Positions 52,314 through 61,948 are shown, counted from the first letter of the stretch. The stretch is 64,000 nt of DNA from Rubrivivax sp. SCN 71-131 (GCA_001724995.1 MEFD01000017.1:96330-160329); one strand, 5' to 3'. A program made the numbers and translations. Notes: generated by a model not told the origin, from the sequence alone.

Positions 52314-53737
52314 GGCTTTGGCAGCTCGCCGCGCGCAACCTGCTGCGCAACCGCCGCCGCTCCCTGGCCACGCTGCTGGCGATGGTCGTCGGCCTCGCGG
52401 CCGTGCTGCTCTTCGGCGGCTATCGCTCCAACATCCTCCACGGCCTGGAGACGGGCTTCGTGCAGTACAGCGGGCACCTGCAGGTGCAGCGCCGCGGCTA
52501 CTTCCTCGACGGCGGCGACAACCCGCAGGCCTACGGCATCGCCGAGCACCCGCGCATGATCGAGGCCATCCGCGGCGACCCGCAGCTGGCGCCGCTGCTG
52601 CGCGTGGTCACCCCTTCGCTGCAGGTCGGCGGCATCGCCCAGCACGCCGCCGCGGGGCAGACGCGCTCGGTGATGGCCATCGGCCTCGTCGCCGACGAAT
52701 TCAATCGCATGCGCGAGTGGAACGCGTACGGCGTCGTCAGCTACGCCCTGCCGCTGGCGCTGGAGGGCGCGCCCGCGGACGCCGCGGTGATCGGCACCGG
52801 CGTGGCGCGCAGGCTCGGCCTGTGCGAGGCGCTCGCCGTCCCCGACTGCGTCAGCGCCTCGCCGCCCCGGCCCGGGCCGAAGGCGCGCGGCGCGGGCGCG
52901 GCCACCGGACTGCCGGATGACCTGGCCGTCCTGGCCGAGGAGACGGCGCAGGACGCCCAAGCCGCGGGCGCCGCGACGGCCGCCGCCGATCGCCGCATCG
53001 AGATGCTGGCTGCCAGCGCCCAGGGCGCGCCCAACGTCATCGGGCTGCAGGCGGTGGGCTATGTCAACGCCGGCTTCAAGGCGCTGGACGACGTCTACCT
53101 GGCGATGCAGCTGCCGCAGGCGCAGCGGCTGGTCTACGGGCGCGAGCCGCCGCGGGTGACGGCGATCGCCGTGCAGTTGCAGCGCACGGCGCAGCTGCCG
53201 GCGGCGCGGGCGCGGCTGCAGGACCTGCTGGCGCAGGAATTCGGCGCGCAGGAGCTGGAGCTGCTCGACTACCGCGAGCTCAACCCGATGCTCGACCAGA
53301 CCGATGAGTTCATGGGCTCGATGTTCGGCTTCATCACGCTGCTGATCGGCGTCATCGTGCTCTTCACCATTGCCAACACGATGGGCGCCGCGGTGATGGA
53401 GCGCACGGTGGAGATCGGCACGCTGCGCGCGATGGGCATGCGCCGCAGCGGCATCACCGCGCTCTTCCTGCGCGAGGCGCTGCTGCTGGGCCTCGCGGGA
53501 GTGGCCGCCGGGCTGCTGCTGACCTTCATCGCCGCCACGCTCATCAACGGCAGCGGCTGGGCCTGGACGCCGCCGGGCTACTCCTACGCCTACCTGGTGC
53601 TGGTGCGCGTCTGGCAGGACGGCGCGCTGCTGGCCGGCAGCGTCGCCGGCATGCTGGCGATCACGCTGGCGTCGGCCTGGTGGCCGGCACGGCGTGCCGC
53701 GCGCCTGGAGATCGTCGAGGCGCTGCGGCACGCCTGA
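52310..53737 (+). CDS. FtsX/MacB-type ABC permease
   Basis: 475 residues. N-terminal helix (NLLRNRRRSLATLLAMVVGLAAVLLFGG), large periplasmic domain (about 45-340), and three C-terminal helices (MFGFITLLIGVIVLFTIANTM etc.). ABC-type FtsX permease with AMGMRRSGITALFLREA, the loop that contacts the ATPase. An additional acidic Ala-rich linker (about 185-225) is unusual for the family. No lipoprotein-carrier or adaptor gene follows. Confidence 0.9.
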   Translation: MRLWQLAARNLLRNRRRSLATLLAMVVGLAAVLLFGGYRSNILHGLETGFVQYSGHLQVQRRGYFLDGGDNPQAYGIAEHPRMIEAIRGDPQLAPLLRVVTPSLQVGGIAQHAAAGQTRSVMAIGLVADEFNRMREWNAYGVVSYALPLALEGAPADAAVIGTGVARRLGLCEALAVPDCVSASPPRPGPKARGAGAATGLPDDLAVLAEETAQDAQAAGAATAAADRRIEMLAASAQGAPNVIGLQAVGYVNAGFKALDDVYLAMQLPQAQRLVYGREPPRVTAIAVQLQRTAQLPAARARLQDLLAQEFGAQELELLDYRELNPMLDQTDEFMGSMFGFITLLIGVIVLFTIANTMGAAVMERTVEIGTLRAMGMRRSGITALFLREALLLGLAGVAAGLLLTFIAATLINGSGWAWTPPGYSYAYLVLVRVWQDGALLAGSVAGMLAITLASAWWPARRAARLEIVEALRHA

Positions 53738-53818
53738 CCCCGGGCCTGCGGCCGGGCGGCTTCGTCGCAGCGCCGGCCAGGCCCCCCCGGCGCAGGCCCG
53801 GCATCGCTTGGAACTGCG

Positions 53819-55120
53819 CTACACCGCCGCCAGCGCCTGTTCCAGGTCGGCCCGCAGGTCGTCGATGTGCTCGATGCCCACGCACAGGCGCACCGTCTCC
53901 TCGGTGACGCCGGCCTTGGCGAGCTCGGCCGGCGCGAGCTGCCGGTGCGTGGTCGAGGCCGGGTGCGTGGCCAGGCTCTTGCAATCGCCGATGTTGACCA
54001 GTCGCGTGAAGAGCTGCAGCGCGTCGAGGAAGCGCGCGCCGGCGGCGCGGCCGCCGTCGGCGCTCTTCACGCCGAAGGTCATCAGCCCCGAGGCGCGTCC
54101 GCCCATCAGGCGCTGCACCAGCGCGTGGTCCGGGTGCTCGGGCAGGCCCGAGTAGCCGACCCAGGCCACCTTCGGATGCTTCTGCAGGTACTGCGCGATG
54201 GCCAGCGTGTTGTCGCAGATGCGCTCCATGCGCAGCGCCAGCGTCTCGATGCCCTGCAGGATCATCCAGGCGTTGAAGGGCGAGATCGCCGCGCCCATGT
54301 TGCGCAGCGGCACGACGCGCGCGCGGCCGATGTAGGCCGCCGCACCCAGCGCCTCGGTGTAGACGACGCCGTGGTAGCTCTCGTCGGGCTCGTTCAGGCG
54401 CTTGAAGCGCGCCTTGTGCTGCGCCCAGGGGAACTTGCCGCTGTCGACGACGATGCCTCCGATGCTGTTGCCGTGGCCGCCGAGGAACTTGGTGAGCGCG
54501 TGCACGACGATGTCGGCGCCGTGCTCGATGGGGCGCAGCAGGTAGGGGCTGGGCACCGTGTTGTCGACGATCAGCGGCACGCCGTGCGCGTGCGCGACCG
54601 CCGCGATCGCCGCGACGTCGGTGACGTTGCCCGCCGGGTTGCCGACCGATTCGATGAACACCGCCTTGGTCTTGTCGTCGATCAGCCGGCCGAAGGCCTG
54701 CGGGTCGTCGGCATCGGCGAAGCGCACCTCGATGCCCTGCTGCGGGAAGGTGTGCGCGAACAGGTTGTAGGTGCCGCCGTAGAGCTTGCTCGAGGCGACG
54801 ATGTTCTCGCCCGCGGCGGTGATGGTCTGGATCGCCACCGTGATCGCCGCCATGCCCGAGGCCAGCGCCAGCGCGCCGATGCCGCCTTCGAGGGCCGCCA
54901 CGCGCTGCTCGAGCACGTCGGTGGTCGGGTTCATGATGCGGGTGTAGATGTTGCCCGGCACCTTGAGGTCGAAGAGGTCCGCCCCGTGCTGTGCGCTGTC
55001 GAACGCGTACGACACCGTCTGGTACAGCGGCACGGCCACCGCGTGCGTGGTTGGCTCGGGGGTGTAGCCGGCGTGGACCATCTTGGTCTCGAAGCGCCAG
55101 CGGCTGGTGTCGCGCGTCAC
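53819..55120 (-). CDS. metY: O-acetylhomoserine aminocarboxypropyltransferase (MetY)
   Basis: 433 residues. PLP fold type I, with substrate region [18 protein letters not shown], cofactor Lys in [11 protein letters not shown] (about 210), and the long C-terminal tail of MetY-type O-acetylhomoserine sulfhydrylases. Makes homocysteine from O-acetylhomoserine and sulfide. With the MetH half at 7154, a source of homocysteine for methionine. Length is as for MetY (about 430). Confidence 0.9.
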   Translation of the reverse strand: MTRDTSRWRFETKMVHAGYTPEPTTHAVAVPLYQTVSYAFDSAQHGADLFDLKVPGNIYTRIMNPTTDVLEQRVAALEGGIGALALASGMAAITVAIQTITAAGENIVASSKLYGGTYNLFAHTFPQQGIEVRFADADDPQAFGRLIDDKTKAVFIESVGNPAGNVTDVAAIAAVAHAHGVPLIVDNTVPSPYLLRPIEHGADIVVHALTKFLGGHGNSIGGIVVDSGKFPWAQHKARFKRLNEPDESYHGVVYTEALGAAAYIGRARVVPLRNMGAAISPFNAWMILQGIETLALRMERICDNTLAIAQYLQKHPKVAWVGYSGLPEHPDHALVQRLMGGRASGLMTFGVKSADGGRAAGARFLDALQLFTRLVNIGDCKSLATHPASTTHRQLAPAELAKAGVTEETVRLCVGIEHIDDLRADLEQALAAV

Positions 55121-55245
55121 GTCAATGCTCCTGGTCGGACAAGGGAACCGCGAAGTCTAGGCGCGCCAAGCCGCGCGCCTGCGATCGAATGGCGATATGG
55201 ATATGCAGCGCATGGGCGCCGCGCCACCGCGTGCACGCGCCGGAC

Positions 55246-56397
55246 TCAGCGCTGCGCGCGCGCCAGCGCCTGTTCGAGGTCGGCGATCAGGTCCTCGGCG
55301 TCCTCGATGCCCACCGACAGGCGCAGCAGGTCCGGTGGCACCGGGGAGCTCGGGCCCTCGACGCTCGAACGGTGCTCGATCAGGCTCTCGGTGCCGCCAA
55401 GCGAGGTCGCGCGCTTCCACAGCTGCACCTCGGCCGCCGTCGTGATCGCCGCGGCTTCGCCGCCGCGCGCGCGGATGGAGAGCATGGCGCCGAAGCCGCC
55501 CTTCATCTGCCGCTTCGCGATCTCGTGCCCCGGGAAGCCCGGCAACCCCGGATAGAGCACCTGCGCCACGTGCGGGTGGCCGTCGAAGTGCAGGGCGATG
55601 TGCTGCGCGCTGGCGTTGGCCTGCCGCACGCGCAGGAAGAGCGTGCGCAGGCCGCGCAGCAGCAGGTAGGACTCGAAGGCGCCCAGCGTGCCGCCGTGGT
55701 TGATGCGCAGCGCGCGCAGGCGTTGCCAGAAGTCGTCGTCCTCGCGCGTGACCAGCACGCCGGCCAGCAGGTCGCTGTGCCCGCCCAGGTACTTGGTCGC
55801 CGAGTGCATGACGATGTCGGCCCCGAGCGCCAGCGGCTGCGTGATGACCGGCGAGGCGGTGGTCGAGTCGACCGCCAGGCGCGCGCCCGCGGCATGCGCG
55901 ATGGCCGCGGTGGCGGCGATGTCGGTCAGCGTCCACAGCGGATTGGCCGGCGTCTCGACCCACACCAGCTTGGTCTGTCCGGGGCGGATCGCCGCCTGCA
56001 CCGCGGCCGGGTCGGTCATTTCCACGAGTTCGACCTTCAACCCCCATTGCGCGCCGAACTGCAGCAGCCAGTTGCGCAGCGACCAGTACATGACCTTGGG
56101 CGCCAGCACGTGGTCGCCCGGCGAGAGCGCCTGGAACACGGGCGTGGCCGCGGCCATGCCGCTGGCAAAGAGCATCGCCTCCTTCCCCTGCTCGAGCGCG
56201 GCGATCAGCGCCTCGGCCTGGTCGAAGGCCGGATGGTCGGCGCGTGCATACATGCGCCCGCTGCGGTAGAGGTTGTCGGGGTCGCGCAGATAGGTGCTGG
56301 AGACGTGGATCGGCGGCGTCACCGCGCGCGTGCTCTCGTCGATCCAGCCCAGCGCCTGCGCGGCCAGGGTCTCGGGCTTGAACGGGGGGGTCTTCAT
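55246..56397 (-). CDS. Trans-sulfuration PLP enzyme (cystathionine beta-lyase-like)
   Basis: 383 residues. PLP Cys/Met metabolism enzyme; Lys in HSATKYLGGHSDLL, and VSSTYLRDPDNLYRSGRMYARADHPAFDQAE at the start, which is of the MetC/cystathionine lyase branch. Activity (beta-lyase, gamma-lyase or gamma-synthase) cannot be decided here. A 7-base run of C lies in codons 3-5 after the ATG. Its upstream stop is 125 bases from metY. Confidence 0.86.
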   Translation of the reverse strand: MKTPPFKPETLAAQALGWIDESTRAVTPPIHVSSTYLRDPDNLYRSGRMYARADHPAFDQAEALIAALEQGKEAMLFASGMAAATPVFQALSPGDHVLAPKVMYWSLRNWLLQFGAQWGLKVELVEMTDPAAVQAAIRPGQTKLVWVETPANPLWTLTDIAATAAIAHAAGARLAVDSTTASPVITQPLALGADIVMHSATKYLGGHSDLLAGVLVTREDDDFWQRLRALRINHGGTLGAFESYLLLRGLRTLFLRVRQANASAQHIALHFDGHPHVAQVLYPGLPGFPGHEIAKRQMKGGFGAMLSIRARGGEAAAITTAAEVQLWKRATSLGGTESLIEHRSSVEGPSSPVPPDLLRLSVGIEDAEDLIADLEQALARAQR

Positions 56398-56437
56398 GGC
56401 GCGGATTCTGGCGCAGCGCGGCTTCACCCTGCGTGCG

Positions 56438-57859
56438 TCATCCCCGCCGCGGCAATGTCTCCGCCTGCTCCGCCAGATCCCAGAACAGCCCGCACATGAT
56501 CTGCAGCGCCTCGCGCGCGACCGGGGCCAGCAGGTGCTCGTCGGGGGCGTGCTGCCGGCAGCCGGCGTAGCTGTGCGGGATCCACACCGTCGGCAGGCCG
56601 AGGATGTCGGCGAAGACGTCGTTGGGCAGCGAGCCGCCGAGGTTGGGCAGCAGCACGGGCGCTGCACCCGTGCTGCGCTCGATGCTGGCGAGCGTGAAGC
56701 GCACCCAGGCGTCGTCCGGGTCCAGGCGCGTAGCGTGCATGACCTCGGCGGTGCCCACCTGCACGTCGGCGAGGCCGTGCGCGGCGAGGTGCTCGCGCAC
56801 GGCCTCGCCGATGCGGGTGACGTCGGTGCCGACGACGAAGCGCATGTGCATCCAGGCCTTCGCGGCGGGCGGGATCGCGTTCATCGGCTGCGCCGGGCTG
56901 CCGGCACTCAGCGCCAGCACTTCGAGCGTGTTCCAGGCGATGACGCGTTCGGCCGGCGTCAGCCCCGGCTCGCCCCAGTCGGGGTCGACGGCCGGGTCGC
57001 CCGGGTCGCCGCCGAAGACGAGCCCGGCCAGCGCGCGGCGCACGTTGGCGGGAACGGGCGGCGGGCGCAGTGCCGGCACGCGGATGACGCCGCGGGCGTC
57101 GACGAGGCAGGCGATCGCGCTCGCCAGCACCGTCGCCGGATTGCGCAGCAGCCCGCCCCAGTTGCCGCTGTGGTGGCCGCTGTCGCGCAGGGCGAGCTCG
57201 AGCGTGAAGTTGGCGACGCCGCGCGAGCCGAGGAAGACGGTGGCGCGCTCGCGCGACAGGCGCGGGCCGTCGCTGGCGATGAGCACGTCGGCCGCGAGCA
57301 GGGCCCGCTGCGCGGCGCAGAAGGCCGCCAGGCCGGGCGAGCCGGTCTCCTCACTGGTCTCGAAGAGCCACTTGACGTTGAAGCCCAGCCGCCCGCGCAG
57401 GCGCAGCAGCAGCGCCAGGGCGGCGAGGTTGATCGAGTGCTGGCCCTTGTTGTCGGCGCTGCCGCGGCCGTAGAGGCGCTCGCCCTCGGCGGCAAGCTGC
57501 CAAGGGCCCTGCCCTTGCGTCCACGCCGCGTCCTGGCCGCGCACGACGTCGCCGTGGCCGTACATCAGCACCGTCGGCAGCGCCTCGTGCTCGATGCGGC
57601 GGGCGACGAGCAGCGGGCCGCCCGCCGGCACCGGGTTGTCGTGCAGCTGCCAGTCGAAGCCGAGCGCACCGAGCGTCGGCCCGATCTCCTGCACCAGGTA
57701 GCGGCGCAGTTCGGGCGCCCCGGCCGCATCCTGGCTCGTGCTGCGGATGGCCACGCGGCGCGCCAGCTCGCGCACGAAGTGCCCTTGGTCGAAGAAGGCG
57801 GCTGCGGCGGCGAGAAGCGCCTCGCGGCCGGCATCGTGTGGGGCGTTCAGCATCTGCAT
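56438..57859 (-). CDS. M20 family metallopeptidase
   Basis: 473 residues. Co-catalytic zinc motifs: MYGHGDVV (His,Asp), RGSADNKGQ (Asp), SEETGSPG (Glu), and SHHSGNW-like dimer lid. M20 dipeptidase/succinyl-diaminopimelate-desuccinylase-like; specific substrate unknown. The gene lies just downstream of livF on the same strand, 43 bases, so it may process the amino acid or amide taken up by Liv. Confidence 0.9.
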   Translation of the reverse strand: MQMLNAPHDAGREALLAAAAAFFDQGHFVRELARRVAIRSTSQDAAGAPELRRYLVQEIGPTLGALGFDWQLHDNPVPAGGPLLVARRIEHEALPTVLMYGHGDVVRGQDAAWTQGQGPWQLAAEGERLYGRGSADNKGQHSINLAALALLLRLRGRLGFNVKWLFETSEETGSPGLAAFCAAQRALLAADVLIASDGPRLSRERATVFLGSRGVANFTLELALRDSGHHSGNWGGLLRNPATVLASAIACLVDARGVIRVPALRPPPVPANVRRALAGLVFGGDPGDPAVDPDWGEPGLTPAERVIAWNTLEVLALSAGSPAQPMNAIPPAAKAWMHMRFVVGTDVTRIGEAVREHLAAHGLADVQVGTAEVMHATRLDPDDAWVRFTLASIERSTGAAPVLLPNLGGSLPNDVFADILGLPTVWIPHSYAGCRQHAPDEHLLAPVAREALQIMCGLFWDLAEQAETLPRRG

Positions 57860-57902
57860 CCGGCCGGACAGGCGTCGTCGATCCGCCCTGCGTCGTCCCG
57901 CC

Positions 57903-58616
57903 TCAGACGCCCAGCAGTTGCGCCAGCGCCTCGGGCTGGGCCGCCAGGTCGCGGCTCGCGCCCTGCAGCACCACCTGTCCCTTTTCCAGCACCACCGCGT
58001 GGTCGGTGTTGGCGAGCACCAGGCGCACGCTGCGGTCGACGATCAGCGTGGCGATGCCGCTGCCGCGGATCTCGCCGATGACGCGCCAGATGTCCTGCAC
58101 GATCAGCGGCGCCAGGCCTTCGGTGGCCTCGTCGAGGATCAGCAGCAGCGGATTGGTCATCAGCGCGCGGCCGATGGAGAGCATCTGCTGCTCGCCGCCC
58201 GAGAGCTGCTGGCCGCCGTGCGCGAGGCGTTCGGTCAGGCGCGGGAAGGTGTGCATCACGCGCTCGAAGGTCCAGTCGCGCTGGCCGCCCGGGCCCGGGC
58301 GCGCGCACATCATGAGGTTTTCGCGCACGCTCAGGTTGGGGAAGACGCCGCGGCCCTCCGGCACGTAGCCTATGCCCAGGCGCGCCATGCGCTCGGGCGC
58401 GCTGCCCAGCACCTCCTGCCCCTGCCAGCGCACGCTGCCGCCGCGCGAGCGCAGGTAGCCCATCACCGTGCGGATGAGCGTCGTCTTGCCCATGCCGTTG
58501 CGCCCGAGCAGGCCCAGCGCCGTGCCCGGCGCGATCGCGAGGCCGCCGTCGCGCAGCGCATGGCTGTCGCCGTAGTAGGTGTTGAGCCCTGCGGCGTGCA
58601 GCAGCGCCTGGGTCAT
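57903..58616 (-). CDS. livF: Branched-chain amino-acid ABC ATPase LivF
   Basis: 237 residues. Walker A GRNGMGKTTLIRTVMGY, signature LSGGEQQMLSIGRAL, Walker B ILDEATEGLAP. Second ATPase of the HAAT-family importer. The start overlaps the livG stop by 4 bases. Typical length. Substrate binding component LivK is not encoded in the window. Confidence 0.93.
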   Translation of the reverse strand: MTQALLHAAGLNTYYGDSHALRDGGLAIAPGTALGLLGRNGMGKTTLIRTVMGYLRSRGGSVRWQGQEVLGSAPERMARLGIGYVPEGRGVFPNLSVRENLMMCARPGPGGQRDWTFERVMHTFPRLTERLAHGGQQLSGGEQQMLSIGRALMTNPLLLILDEATEGLAPLIVQDIWRVIGEIRGSGIATLIVDRSVRLVLANTDHAVVLEKGQVVLQGASRDLAAQPEALAQLLGV

Positions 58617-59368
58617 TCGTCCGTCCCCAGATAGGCCGACAGCACCTCGGGGTGGGCGCGAATGGCCTCGGGCGTATCGCTGGCGAGCATCTCGCCGTTG
58701 ACCATCACCGTGATGCGCTCGGCGATGCGGAACACGGCGTCCATGTCGTGCTCGACGAGCAGGATCGCGTGCGCGGCCTTCAGGCCCTGCAGCACCTGCA
58801 GCATGCGGTCGGTCTCCTCGGCGCCCATGCCCGCCAGCGGCTCGTCCAGCAGCAGCACCTTGGGTCGCGTCGACAGGCACATGGCGATCTCGAGCTGGCG
58901 CTTGCCGCCGTGGCTGAGCGAGCCCGCCGGCCGCGCCGCGGCGTCGGCCAGGCCCGCGGCATGCAGGGCCTGCTGCGCGATCTCGCCGCTCACGGCGCAG
59001 CGCGCGGCGGCCTGCCACAGCGCCAGGGGCCGCGCATGCGCGGCCTGCGCGCACAGGCGGCAGTTCTCCAGCACCGAGAACTCCGGGAAGATGGTCGTGC
59101 GCTGGTAGCTGCGCCCCACGCCGGCGCGCGCGCGCCGCGGCTGCGACCAGGCGGTGATGTCCTGCGCACCCAGCCAGACGCGGCCCTCGCTGGCCGGGAT
59201 CTCGCCGCTCAGCATGTTGATGAGTGTCGACTTGCCGGCGCCGTTGGTGCCGATCACCGCGTGCACCTCGCCGCGGCGGAAGTCGAGCGTCAGGCGCGAC
59301 ACCGCGGTCAGCCCGCCGAAGCGGCGCGTCAGGCCCTCGCAGCGCAGCAGCACGTCCGCGCGGCTCAT
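58613..59368 (-). CDS. livG: Branched-chain amino-acid ABC ATPase LivG
   Basis: 251 residues. Walker A GTNGAGKSTLINMLSG, signature LSHGGKRQLEIAMC (one Gly substituted), Walker B LLLDEPLAGMG. It overlaps livF and livM by 4 bases each. LivG normally binds the cytoplasmic loops of LivH/LivM; the signature deviation H-G-G-K is typical of many LivG. Confidence 0.93.
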   Translation of the reverse strand: MSRADVLLRCEGLTRRFGGLTAVSRLTLDFRRGEVHAVIGTNGAGKSTLINMLSGEIPASEGRVWLGAQDITAWSQPRRARAGVGRSYQRTTIFPEFSVLENCRLCAQAAHARPLALWQAAARCAVSGEIAQQALHAAGLADAAARPAGSLSHGGKRQLEIAMCLSTRPKVLLLDEPLAGMGAEETDRMLQVLQGLKAAHAILLVEHDMDAVFRIAERITVMVNGEMLASDTPEAIRAHPEVLSAYLGTDE

Positions 59369-60306
59369 CTGCGCCCCTTCAGCCGCGCCGGCAGCCCGAT
59401 CAAGCCCTTGGGCAGGAGCGCGACGAAGGCGATGATCGTCAGCCCCAGCGTGAGCTGCCAGTGCTCGGAAAGGCTACCGACGAGGTCGGGCGAGGCGTAC
59501 AGCTCCTTCAGCAGCACGAAGGCCGCGGCGCCGAGCACCGCGCCGCGCAGGTGGCCGATGCCGCCGAGGATGATCATCAGCAGCACCGCGCCGCTCTCGT
59601 GCCAGGACAGCAGTTCGGGGTTGACGAAGCCGTCCTTCACCGCCAGCAGGAAGCCCGCCACGCCGGCCAGCGCCCCCGCGATCACGAAGGCCGCGAGCTT
59701 GTAGGCGTAGGTCGCGAAGCCCACCGCACGCATGCGCTGCTCGTTGACGCGGATGCCCGCCAGCGCATGGCCGAAGCGCGAGCGGCGCAGCAGCGCCAGC
59801 AGCGCGTAGGTGAGGATCAGTGTTCCCGCCACCAGGTAGTACAGGTGCGTGCGGTTCTCGGCGTCGAAGGCGCCGACAATCGGCCGGGCCGTCAGGTAGA
59901 TGCCGTCGGTGCCGCGGCCGATCGGCGTGTCGTGGAAGACGAAGTAGGCCATCTGCGCGAAGGCCAGCGTCACCATGATGAAGTACACGCCCTTGGTGCG
60001 CAGGCTCAAGGCGCCGACGAAGAGCGCGTACAGCGCCGCGATGCCCGCAGCCAGCAGCAGCAGCACGAGCGCATTCCCCGGGTCGTACTGCGGCGACAGC
60101 AGCACCGTCACGTAGGCGCCGATGCCGAGGAAGGCCGCATGCCCGAGCGAGACCAGCCCCGTCATGCCGACCAGCAGTTCCAGGCTGAGCGCGAACACCG
60201 CCAGCACCATGATGCGCAGCAGCAGGTCGAAGGTGTAGGGCGTGAGCAGCGCCGGTGCGGCCAGCAGCAGCAGCGCGACGATCCACGGCAGGGCACGTTG
60301 GATCAT
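59365..60306 (-). CDS. livM: Branched-chain amino-acid permease LivM
   Basis: 313 residues, about nine transmembrane helices. LivM signature GLVSLGHAAFLGIGAY near residue 50 and HESGAVLLMIILGGIGHLRGAVLGAAAF near 260. Start ATG 60306 abuts the livH stop with no spacer. Forms the translocation pore with LivH. Confidence 0.93.
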   Translation of the reverse strand: MIQRALPWIVALLLLAAPALLTPYTFDLLLRIMVLAVFALSLELLVGMTGLVSLGHAAFLGIGAYVTVLLSPQYDPGNALVLLLLAAGIAALYALFVGALSLRTKGVYFIMVTLAFAQMAYFVFHDTPIGRGTDGIYLTARPIVGAFDAENRTHLYYLVAGTLILTYALLALLRRSRFGHALAGIRVNEQRMRAVGFATYAYKLAAFVIAGALAGVAGFLLAVKDGFVNPELLSWHESGAVLLMIILGGIGHLRGAVLGAAAFVLLKELYASPDLVGSLSEHWQLTLGLTIIAFVALLPKGLIGLPARLKGRR

Positions 60307-61179
60307 TCAGTAGCCCTTGCGCATCAGCCCCTCGGGCCGCCAGACGAGGATGATCGCCATCAGCAGGTAGACGCCGATGCCCGAAACCTCGGCGAAGAAG
60401 ACCTTGCCGAAGGTGTCGACGAAGCCCACCAGCAGCGAGGCGATGAGCGCGCCGGTGATGGACCCGATGCCGCCGATCACCACCACGACGAAGCTGATGA
60501 TCAGCACGTGCCCGCCCATGCCCGGGTAGACGCTGCTCATCGGCGCGGCGATCATCCCGGCAAGCGCCGCCAGCGCCACGCCCCCGGCGAACACGATGCG
60601 GTAGAGCCGCGTGATGTTCACGCCAAGGCCCCGCACCATGTCGCGGTTGCTCGCGCCGGCGCGGATCATCATGCCAAGCCGCGTGCGGTTGACGACCAGG
60701 TACAGCGCCACCGCCAGCACGATGCACGCCGCCGAGGCGAAGAGCCGGTACACCGGGTAGGTCATCAACTCGCCCAGCGGGATCGCACCGGAGAGCCAGG
60801 GCGGCACCGGCACGCCGTGCACGTCGTCGCCCACGAGCAGCGAGCGCACCTCCTCGAAGACGAGGATCAGCGCGTAGGTCATCAGCACCTGCTGCAGGTG
60901 GTCGCGCTCGTAGAGGTAGCTGAAGAACACCCATTCGAGCAGGTAGCCCAGCAGCGCCGAGAGCACCAGCCCGGCCAGCAGCATGACGAGGAACTTCTCC
61001 CCGAACAGCGGCAGCAGCGAGAACGCCATGTAAGCGCCCAGCATGTAGAAGCTGCCATGCGCGAGGTTGATGACGCCCATGATCCCGAAGATCAGCGTCA
61101 GCCCCGAAGCCACCAGGAACAGCAGCAGCCCGTACTGCACGGCGTTCAGGCACTGAACGAGGAAGGTGGCGAGATCCAT
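60307..61179 (-). CDS. livH: Branched-chain amino-acid permease LivH
   Basis: 290 residues, eight helices. Signature GLTLIFGIMGVINLAHGSFYMLGAYMAF near residue 30 and GMIAAPMSSVYPGMGGHVLIISFVVVVIGGIGSITGALI. First gene of the livHMGF operon reading leftward; the operon precedes the M20 peptidase. Upstream there is no livK but the toxin-antitoxin island. Confidence 0.93.
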   Translation of the reverse strand: MDLATFLVQCLNAVQYGLLLFLVASGLTLIFGIMGVINLAHGSFYMLGAYMAFSLLPLFGEKFLVMLLAGLVLSALLGYLLEWVFFSYLYERDHLQQVLMTYALILVFEEVRSLLVGDDVHGVPVPPWLSGAIPLGELMTYPVYRLFASAACIVLAVALYLVVNRTRLGMMIRAGASNRDMVRGLGVNITRLYRIVFAGGVALAALAGMIAAPMSSVYPGMGGHVLIISFVVVVIGGIGSITGALIASLLVGFVDTFGKVFFAEVSGIGVYLLMAIILVWRPEGLMRKGY

Positions 61180-61240
61180 CGGGCAAGGCGGCGCGGGGTG
61201 CGCGAGCTTATCAGGCAGGCGTAAGGAATCCTAACCGCTG

Positions 61241-61255
61241 GGGGTCAGGTCCTGC
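61241..61255 (-). repeat. 15-bp island repeat, copy A (inverted)
   Basis: GGGGTCAGGTCCTGC on the plus strand, i.e. GCAGGACCTGACCCC on the minus strand, one mismatch from copies B and C (GCAAGACCTGACCCC). The flanking TTCTT/AAGAA also matches copy C over 20 bases. Confidence 0.65.
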
Positions 61256-61342
61256 TTCTTGTCGGCGCCTTCGTCGCGGCGGCCGAAGACCCCCTGGTGC
61301 CGATGCGAAGCGCGACCGCGGGTCGATGTACCGCCCCGCCGT

Positions 61343-61468
61343 CTAGGGTGAAGCTTGCTCCGAGCGAGCCTCGACGCGCTCGATCCGGCGCCGGGCGCGC
61401 GTCCCTGCGAGCGTGAGGCCGACCTTCCAGTCGGGCTGCAAGGTGATGGTGAGGTGACGTTCGCTCAT
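61343..61468 (-). pseudogene. Fragment resembling an HTH toxin-antitoxin regulator
   Basis: 41 codons beginning MSERHLTITLQPDWKVGL and stopping soon after. The opening resembles the N-terminus of HTH (HVO_A0114-like) DNA-binding proteins found as partners of small toxins, which should continue another 70-80 residues. The continuation is missing, so I treat it as a truncated copy. Low certainty. Confidence 0.3.
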
Positions 61469-61550
61469 GCTGCACTCCTGGCAGCATCCACCGCCGCGAT
61501 GAAGTTCTCCAGCAGGCGCGCCACCGTGGTGAAGGTGTAGGGCAGCTCGC

Positions 61551-61613
61551 GTCCGCCCAGGGGCAGAGGCAAGCATCCGCAAGTGGCTGGAGCAACCCGG
61601 AGTTGAACCATGA
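61551..61613 (+). pseudogene. hicA: hicA 3' remnant
   Basis: The frame ending in TGA at 61611-61613 reads VRPGAEASIRKWLEQPGVEP, similar to the HicA C-terminus of the large subgroup (RPHPG-EA-...-FL-x-GV-P). TGA overlaps the hicB ATG (ATGA), the expected hicA/hicB joint. The upstream three quarters of hicA cannot be found, so the toxin is truncated by deletion. Confidence 0.5.
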
Positions 61614-61948
61614 ACACCATGATCGTCGACGGGTTCACCGCAAAGATCGAGGACGACGCAGACCTTGACGCCTTCCGTGGCGAGATCAGGGGTCTCAACG
61701 GTGGCGCTGACTTCTTCGGCAAGAACCCGAAGGAACTTCGGGCCGAGTCCAAGAAGCCCCTGCAGGTCTTCTTGGAGGTCTGCCGCGAGAAGAGGGGGGT
61801 CGAGCCTCGCCGCAGCCACTCTGGCAGGTTCAATCTGCGCATCCCGCCCGGACTTCATGAGCGCCTTGCAATCCTGGCCCAGGCGGAGGGAAAGAGCATC
61901 AATGCCGTCGCCCAGGAGGCGCTTCAACAGCGCTCGGCAGCGCACTGA
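61610..61948 (+). CDS. hicB: HicB-type antitoxin
   Basis: 112 residues. HicB fold (about 1-75: DGFTAKIEDDADLDAFRGEI, FFGKNPKELRAESKK) and a C-terminal ribbon-helix-helix (NLRIPPGLHERLAILAQAEGKSINAVAQEAL). A three-base insertion (EKRGVEP) is present where the second copy at 62848 has EKGIEP. The cognate HicA gene is a remnant upstream. May survive as an orphan antitoxin. Confidence 0.86.
   Translation: MNTMIVDGFTAKIEDDADLDAFRGEIRGLNGGADFFGKNPKELRAESKKPLQVFLEVCREKRGVEPRRSHSGRFNLRIPPGLHERLAILAQAEGKSINAVAQEALQQRSAAH

Larger units (their letters stand above)
61180..61609. other. Region with toxin-antitoxin debris
   Basis: No intact gene. It contains the first 15-bp repeat, a short minus-strand HTH-like fragment and a hicA 3' remnant, described separately. 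The rest is unassigned. Confidence 0.6.

Noticed and set aside
56381..56389. Seven-base C/G run at the start of the MetC-like gene as a phase-variation site
   Set aside because: Length seven is common by chance at this G+C and nothing in the frame arrangement supports switching.
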